NCBI GenBank assembly: GCA_947561585.1
Contig: CANNZV010001589.1
Coordinates: 62,001 to 126,000, forward strand
DNA length: 64,000 bases
Direction of reading: 5' to 3'
Origin: Caprella mutica
Taxonomy: Eukaryota > Arthropoda > Malacostraca > Amphipoda > Caprellidae
Position numbers and translations under genes: made by a program
Part shown: in pieces, positions 54,101 through 64,000 of the stretch
Position numbering within the stretch: position 1 is the stretch's first letter
Layout of the letters: every line of letters starts with the position of its first letter
Notes under the pieces: model-generated
What the model saw: only the letters and a program-made list of their open reading frames with translations
Databases searched by the model: none
Told to the model about the DNA's origin: nothing

Positions 54101-55685
54101 GTGCTTTCGGTAAATGTAAGAAATCTGACCAAATTTTTAGCTAGTTGCTAAGTGTCTAGACGAAATGTTTTTACTGTTTCGAACCTGTAAGTACAACATT
54201 GTTAGCAACTATTTGCTAGAATACTTACACAATCACTTTATTGATTAACAATATATTAACTAGCTGTTTAAAATGTTAATTGTGAAAACTTACTATGTAA
54301 AGACTGGGTATCGTCTTGAAATGAAATTCCTGTTCAATGTATTTGATTGGTAGCATCCTCTCAATGAGGCATCTGTTTACTGTCCTCAAAGTCAGCAACT
54401 CCAAGAAGTTAGATCCAAGGAGTGATTAGGTAGAGTGGGAAGATCTCCATTTCTTATATCTTGTAGTCGTAGACAATAGAAGTAGCATGCGTTATAGACT
54501 TAGCATTAAGAGCGAAGAACTTCTTCAGTATTTGTATCACATGAAAGTTCTAGCATGAAGAAGTGTTTTGAAAAACCTTTGCAAATATTACTGCAATGGA
54601 ATGAGTTTTAAATTGTCACAAGGGAATGTGCTTTGACTTCCTGTATTCAAGATTATTTTTTGGAATATCTTGGCACAATTATGGAAACTTTGAATAATTC
54701 TGTAATAAATTATTTTAAATTTTATGTAACCAAACATACCTCCATTTAAATTTCTCCACTGTTTAAAAAAATACAATCAATGTTAAGTGGTATTTAAGTA
54801 AATTTGAATATTCTCCTTTCGAATCGAAAAGTTGTTTAGCTACCTCTCTATTTTCAGTGGATTGGAACCATACTCTATTACTTGGTTAACAGTCTGGGTT
54901 GTACCCCATTGTTACTCTTATATATTGGATTGTATCGCTATTTCAAAATTATACATACATATACCTAAAATTAGTGAATATATTCCGTTATAAATTATAG
55001 TATATGGACTCTATATGGTTTACCAATTTATTAACTAAAGTAAAACTTATTCGAATTTTTTTCCATTGAATCTATATAGTTAGCTAATTTCATTTTAAAT
55101 TCCACACTAATCATGCTCAATTTCTTTACAAGAAGAACAATAATAGTAACAATATGGTAGCTAGTTAATGTGGGGTGATTTATCGCATTTCTGCTTTTGC
55201 GAATTCTATAGAGTGAAAAAAAGTTTTCCAATTTTCTGCAATTGAAGTTCTTTCTTCACACATTAATTTCAATGTGTAGTTAGACATTGTGTGGGCAACT
55301 GTAGTGATAATAGACTGCTCTAGGAACATAAGAATACTGCTAGTGTATCTTCTAAACTTGATTCCATATGTGATTTTAACTCCTTAGATTTAAATTTAAG
55401 AATTGAATAAATGTAGCTATCTAATTCCAGATTAAGTGTTATTAATGTGATACTTAAGTAATTATTGAATAAGTTCTTGGAAACTTGTGTACAATTTATG
55501 CCTCATCTTGTTAATTATATGATTAATTCAAACCAAAATTAGAATAACAATTAAAATGTTATAATTAGCCTTTGTTTGTCGATAATTGGCTCAGGTATAT
55601 TTTGAGGATTGGTTACTATTTAATGTAGCTAATGTAGAAATTAGTTTGTGGGGATGCCATTCTAAATCGAACATCTAATTTATTG
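51130..55685. other. Copine intergenic region, first part
   Basis: Very AT-rich, with frequent TAGCTA. It contains a 16-bp tandem repeat (AACCTAGTTATTTAAC, about 3.5 copies, 52381-52440) and scattered AATCACAGTATCTGA-like phrases at 51660-51740 and 51920-51950. The open frames at 53347-53547 and 53649-53885 are unconvincing. No gene or RNA recognised; part may be 3' UTR of copine gene 1. Confidence 0.45.
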
Positions 55686-55696
55686 AAGTGAACTGT

Positions 55697-56182
55697 AGAA
55701 GGAACATTCTTCTAAATTGAAGAAACTTGCTTCTAAATTGAAGAACTTTCTTCTAAATTGAAGAACTTTCTTCTAAATTGAAGGAACTTTCTTCTAAATT
55801 GAAGGAACTTTCTTCTGAATTGAAGGAACTTTCTTCTGAATTGAAGAACTTTCTTCTAAATTGAAGGAACTTTCTTCTAAATTGAAGGAAATTTCTTCTA
55901 AATTGAAGGAACTTTCTTCTAAATTGAAGGAACTTTCTTCTAAATTGAAGGAACTTTCTTCTAAATTGAAGGAACTTTCTTCTAAATTGAAGGAACTTTC
56001 TTCTAAATTGAAGGAACTTTCTTCTAAATTGAAGGATCTTTCTTCTAAATTGAAGGATCTTTCTTCTAAATTGAAGGATCTTTCTTCTAAATTGAAGGAT
56101 CTTTCTTCTAAATTGAAGGATCTTTCTTCTAAATTGAAAGATCTTTCTTCTAAATTGAAGGAACATCTAAATTGAAGGATCT
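55697..56182. repeat. 21-bp minisatellite, about 23 copies
   Basis: The unit is GGAACTTTCTTCTAAATTGA plus A. Variants are in runs: GAACT without the second G at the left edge, GGAACT in the middle, GGATCT at the right. Copies with TTCTGAATTG are at 55811-55843. A stray unit recurs near 56480. The open frames on both strands come from the 21-base period. Confidence 0.93.
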
Positions 56183-58410
56183 TTCTTCCATAGCTACCAG
56201 TGGTTCTTAGAGTGGTGCCTGGCACTCCTTTGGGCCTGTATTGTTTGTAGGAGGTACCGGGGATTTAAAATGAATTTTAATATCCACTACGTAAATAAAT
56301 ATGTTTGTAAATTAAATAAATAGAACATTCAGTTAAATTACTTTTTCATTTTAAATTCTCACATGATAGTAACAAAATATATTATAATTGTATCTTTTCA
56401 ATGTACTACAATGCTCAGGGGGTGCCTGAGAAAAGCAAGGGGTGTACGAGAAAAATACTCTAAGAATCACTGTTCTATATGGAAGGATCTTTCTTTCAAA
56501 TTGAAGAATCTTATTTATCTAATTCAAGTTGATAGTTGAAAAGTTCTCCAAGTTACTTTTGAATCACTTAATTCCAATGAAGCCTTCTGTAACTGAAATA
56601 TGTGGAAAATGTATTTGGTCTCAGTGTACAATCTTCCATGTTAGTTCAATATTTTGCCTATTGACTGTATTTTTTATTGGTGTATGATGTGTTCAGCTAA
56701 TTAATGTTCAATAATGTCTCGTACAACGACACTTGTATCCGTATTCTAAATTTCTATTCTAAGGTAGCTAATCGTTCTTACCCTTGTCAAGAATATACTT
56801 TTCATAAGCATACTTAGTTTCTTAATTCTCCTCAATGTGTAATGTAATCCTCAGGGGAATGATATGACTGATAATATTTACCAGATTCTTTTCATAGTTA
56901 AAATGGTGGTAGTTTCTGAACCATAAGACACTTTTGTCATCAGTTTCTAATAATGGTTTCTTTAACTTGGCCTCCATAATTTAGTCACAGTTACAATACA
57001 GGCATCCTCTCTTTTGTTACATCTCACAATTAGCTTTGACAAATAAGTGTGCTGCATGTTTCGCAATTATTTCTCCTAATAAATTTTAAATAATAGCTAT
57101 ACGTAGCCATATTATTTAGTATTTACCATAAACTGGTTTTTAATTTATCCCACCTGGATGATCACAGTTAAAGCATTAAACACATTTGTACCAGAAGAAA
57201 TAATTGCGAGACATGTCCCACACTTATTTGATTATCATAAGTGTGAGTTGTGCAAAGAGTGGGATGTGCCTGTATTCTTTATAAAAATAAATCTTACCCC
57301 CTTATACATTGCTGCCTATCCTTGCCTTCCATACGCTGCAAAAAACAAATTATCAGTAGTTACACCAAAAATCTATTGCTAATTTATAAAAAGAAATAGT
57401 CGAATTTAATTATTTTGGAAAGAAAAAACAATGTGCAGTTGTCAGTCATATCTTTCAGGGGCATTCACAATCCCCGGGATTTTCTAAACTTTCCTGAGTG
57501 AAGAGCACTAGAGTTAAGTAAGGACTGCCCACAGAGTCAGAGAAATAGGATCCGTACAGACTATGTTAATTACTTATGAGCGCGAAAAAAACATAGTGAA
57601 ATTTGAGAAACTATAAGTAAATCTCAATGAAATTTCTAAGAAATGTAGTTCAGAATGGATCAAACTTTTTATTTAGCAAAATTTAAAGATTTAACTTTAA
57701 AATATGAAATAGTCTATGCTCTTTATTATTTCCAACAGCTATTGTGAGTAATGTAATATTTTGGGACTATTAGAGAGGAAGAATTTCGTATTGAATTCCA
57801 TCTTGTTTGATGAAGCGGCTAATACTCAAAAATTTCAAATTATTTAATTGACCGAACTGATAAATACTTAATATTTTTAATAAATTTTTTTTTCTCATTT
57901 TTATTGCATATTTCCATCATGAATCAATTATAAGTATTATTTTTTGTTATTAATTCCTAACAAGCCAAATAATTCATATTTTTGATAATCAGTTAACTGT
58001 TCATTTTTTTAATTGTTATCATAACTTTCGTTATCACTATTGATAAAAGTGTTATGATAAACATACACGTGATCTAATCTGTTTTGTTTCAGATGTAGTG
58101 CTGTAGACTAGTCGTCGTAGTCGTGTGCTTTTTATTATATTATTATGAACTTTATTGCATAATTAGTAAAGAACAGGTCACTTTCTTTGTTATTTTGATA
58201 GTGTGTTAACCCGTGTGTGACTAAATTTAAATACAGTCTGTGCCATATAATGTACTTCTTGTGCCAGTGATTATTGATCAATTGTGAGAGAAAGGTTTAG
58301 CCTACTTTTTGTTGGAGGGGATATACTGTGTGGGGAAATAAATTGCGGATTGGTTCAATTTCAATAAAGGAAAAAAAGTCGCCAATAAAGTAGTTAGATA
58401 GGTAATAACG
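56183..58410. other. Copine intergenic region, second part
   Basis: Includes an open frame at 57158-57382 (74 codons; VPEEIIARHVPHLFDYHKCE, then LCKEW) with more coding-like composition than its surroundings but no recognised family and no splice partner; possibly a relic exon. The sequence nearest 58410 is probably 5' UTR and promoter of copine gene 2. Confidence 0.4.
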
Positions 58411-61856
<3,446 letters not shown>

Positions 61857-64000
61857 ACACCTTTATGATTGGTGGTGCTGGGAAACCAGTGATGAACCGT
61901 ACGGGGTTCTTATCATTGGGATTCAGATCGGTGTTCAATTAGATAACTGCTGATCTAATTTTGAATGATATTTAATTCAGTATAAATGTACGAATTACTT
62001 TTCTGGGTGTACTATATCATAGAAGCATTTAAATACAATCAATTATCTTATAAAATTAACAAGCTAGTTACTGCCAATCATCGACATTTATAAAATCGAT
62101 TGAAAATTTCAGATTAACTTTATATTGTAGGTTTGAGATTCAGACATAAAATGTAGGGAAATCGAAAACTCTCCACTGCAAATTCGAAGAAAGATGTTTT
62201 CAGTTGGCTATATTGATATTAATTCTTTGCTGCCATTATTCCTCTGTAATCATTATTAATATTCTAGCTAGTACTCGTAGATTATTGATACTAATTAAGG
62301 TAGGTTAGCGTAGTAGAATGTTTGAATGTGGTAGTAGTGTTTTAGTTACGTGTACGTCCGCTCCTTCTTTGTGAGACTCCGTAGGTAACTTTCAATAGTT
62401 GAGATATGATGTTAGTCGACTGGTTGGTTAGAAAACTCATCTTATTTGAACAACTATTTCACACTATGTACAAGCTTTTTAGGGCCCAATAACCGATATG
62501 ACACAGTTGCAGAAAGCAAGTTACAAGAAGATGTTTAGTTTTCGATAGGAAGTGGTTAGGAAAGATTTTTTCAGTGTACCGTATCATTTAAACTGCGTAT
62601 CGCGGTACATTGAAATGATCCTTCCTATCAAATACTGGACATCCGTTTTGTAACTGCTATTGTTTATTGTGCCTTTACCTTATTTACAAACTATTTGTAA
62701 GTTTGAGTCATTGAATGCCTTTCTACATTGAGTTTGAAATAGTTTTTCAAAATGTGAATGTTGAGTATAAATGGTTTGAATCTAACTTGTTCTTCCTGAG
62801 CTAGAGAGTAGCTCTAACTATGCCTTCTCAGCTGGTGTTGCAATACGCTCGCTTCTTCTCTATTGTGCCTTCCAACTCTATTACATGCTCCCAGTGTGAC
62901 AACAATCAGTAGCGTTTGTAAGAGCTAATCAAAATACTCCCACCACTCTTTATGTTTCTGCTGAAATCATCTGAAACAATTTTAACAGTTTGACAATAGC
63001 GCTGCGATTCTATGGCAAGAGTAAGTGCACTGAACCAATTAACAAATGCTTAGTTTAAATTATTAATCCTGTCCAATTCTGTCACATCTACTTAGTAGTT
63101 GAAGCGTTTTGAATTGGTATTTGTGAAGGGCCACACTAGCCTTTTGATCCCTTATTTCATACTCTGGTGCATCTACTCTTCAGTGCAAAAATTTTTTTAG
63201 GTAGGAATATTGGTGTGCTAGTCTGGTTAACTCGATATAAGGTCTAGTTAGCGTCTGTGTGTTGGTCCGAGCGATTTAGGTAGCGTTGATCGCTAGGTTA
63301 AGGGAATTAGGTGCTCCTGTAGTTAAACTAGGATCTTGTTCTAGGTGGGAAAACTAGAAGATATGTAGTTAGTTTCTAGGTTATTTCTTAACGATTCGAA
63401 TGACCTTTAGTGTATTCTTGGTTTGCTGTCCAAGAACACCGAGAAAAACAATGAATTAATTTTAGAGTTTAGGAAATTATGCCAATAGCTTTTGTTAAAA
63501 TCTGGCAAAACGAGGCAATTTTTCATTGTGGTGCTCATCACGTCATCAAAGAAGTTAGGGAGGGAATAACTTTTGACCAATAATTGTTGAGTAGGACTCC
63601 GCTTAGTTGCGTTCACGCACTTCGTTAATTTTCACTACATCTCTAAGATTATTTAACATTGGCAATAATATCCATCTATTGCATTGTTTAAATATGATAT
63701 TGTCCAAGTTTTCTCCTCGCATTATCCACGTTCTTTATTCCTAGATGATGTAGTTGGTATCTAGCATACAGTAGGACATTGCAGACTGAAAACATATTCA
63801 TCAAATCGTGTCTTCAATAACAACCTTCGAGAAAAAGTTAGGTACATCACAATTACCATAACTAATGACTATATTAAATTACTGAGAATGACGTTAGGTT
63901 CACATTCCGAACAACTGGTCTCAAAAATGAGAGCACCGCAGCTCAAAGTATATTTATTAATTGGACGTTGGCGTCGCTTTAGAGATAAGTCGATGGACGC
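61857..64000. other. Downstream of copine gene 2
   Basis: No second gene recognised. Less AT-rich than other intergenic parts, so it may be a long 3' UTR. Around 62500-62640 two near-complementary stretches, AAGATGTTTAGTTTTCGATA(GGAAG) and CTTCCTATCAAATACTGGAC(ATC), suggest a loose inverted repeat or small MITE (about 62485-62655). Confidence 0.4.

Noticed and set aside
55753..56225. Open frames of SSKLKEL / LQFRRKF repeats
   Set aside because: Translation of the 21-bp minisatellite; open on both strands at once.
57158..57382. 74-codon frame with CELCKEW
   Set aside because: No family recognised, no splice partner and no promoter. Kept only as a remark in the intergenic entry.

Overview
The window is AT-rich eukaryotic nuclear DNA with spliced genes, GT-AG introns, TATA boxes, AATAAA signals and many small transposon relics. 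Furin-processed antimicrobial peptide genes and a Tret1-like sugar transporter point to an arthropod, most likely an insect. Hemiptera is a guess, not something the sequence proves.

Layout. (1) 0-24 kb is an immune and transport block: three paralogous glycine-rich antimicrobial peptide (AMP) precursors of attacin/diptericin type (minus strand 61-333, partial at the window edge; minus 8636-9359; plus 22436-23445), with a complete 10-exon, 571-aa MFS sugar transporter (minus 11603-19450) between the second and third. A 3.5-kb candidate TIR element (4.1-7.6 kb) and a mariner-like transposase relic lie between the first two AMP genes. (2) 24-36 kb has no convincing gene and is built from repeats: a ~6.6-kb imperfect inverted duplication centred near 31.1 kb, a 2.4-kb TTAA-flanked element packed with a 15-bp minisatellite inside its left arm, several foldback elements, and a CTCF-type motif. 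(3) 36-46.5 kb holds a gene for a 583-aa multi-RRM protein (plus 39192-43115) between two clusters of nested CAGTCTG-ended MITEs. (4) 47-62 kb holds two head-to-tail copine genes (C2-C2-VWA; 559 and 565 aa) with almost the same exon structure, separated by ~7 kb with a 21-bp minisatellite. 61.9-64 kb is downstream sequence.

All gene models were assembled by hand from splice signals and every one closes in frame: transporter 1716 nt, RRM gene 1752 nt, copines 1680 and 1698 nt, complete AMPs 555 and 570 nt. The AMPs are probably secreted immune effectors. The copines are probably calcium-dependent membrane-binding proteins. The transporter is probably a plasma-membrane sugar carrier. No operon-like or pathway link joins them; the AMP trio and the copine pair are local duplications.

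The most unusual material is structural: paired empty and filled transposon sites inside one window, a long palindrome whose arms can be aligned piece by piece, a hairpin showing paired substitutions in two copies, and AMP paralogs whose mature regions stay nearly identical at DNA level while their prodomains have lost similarity.
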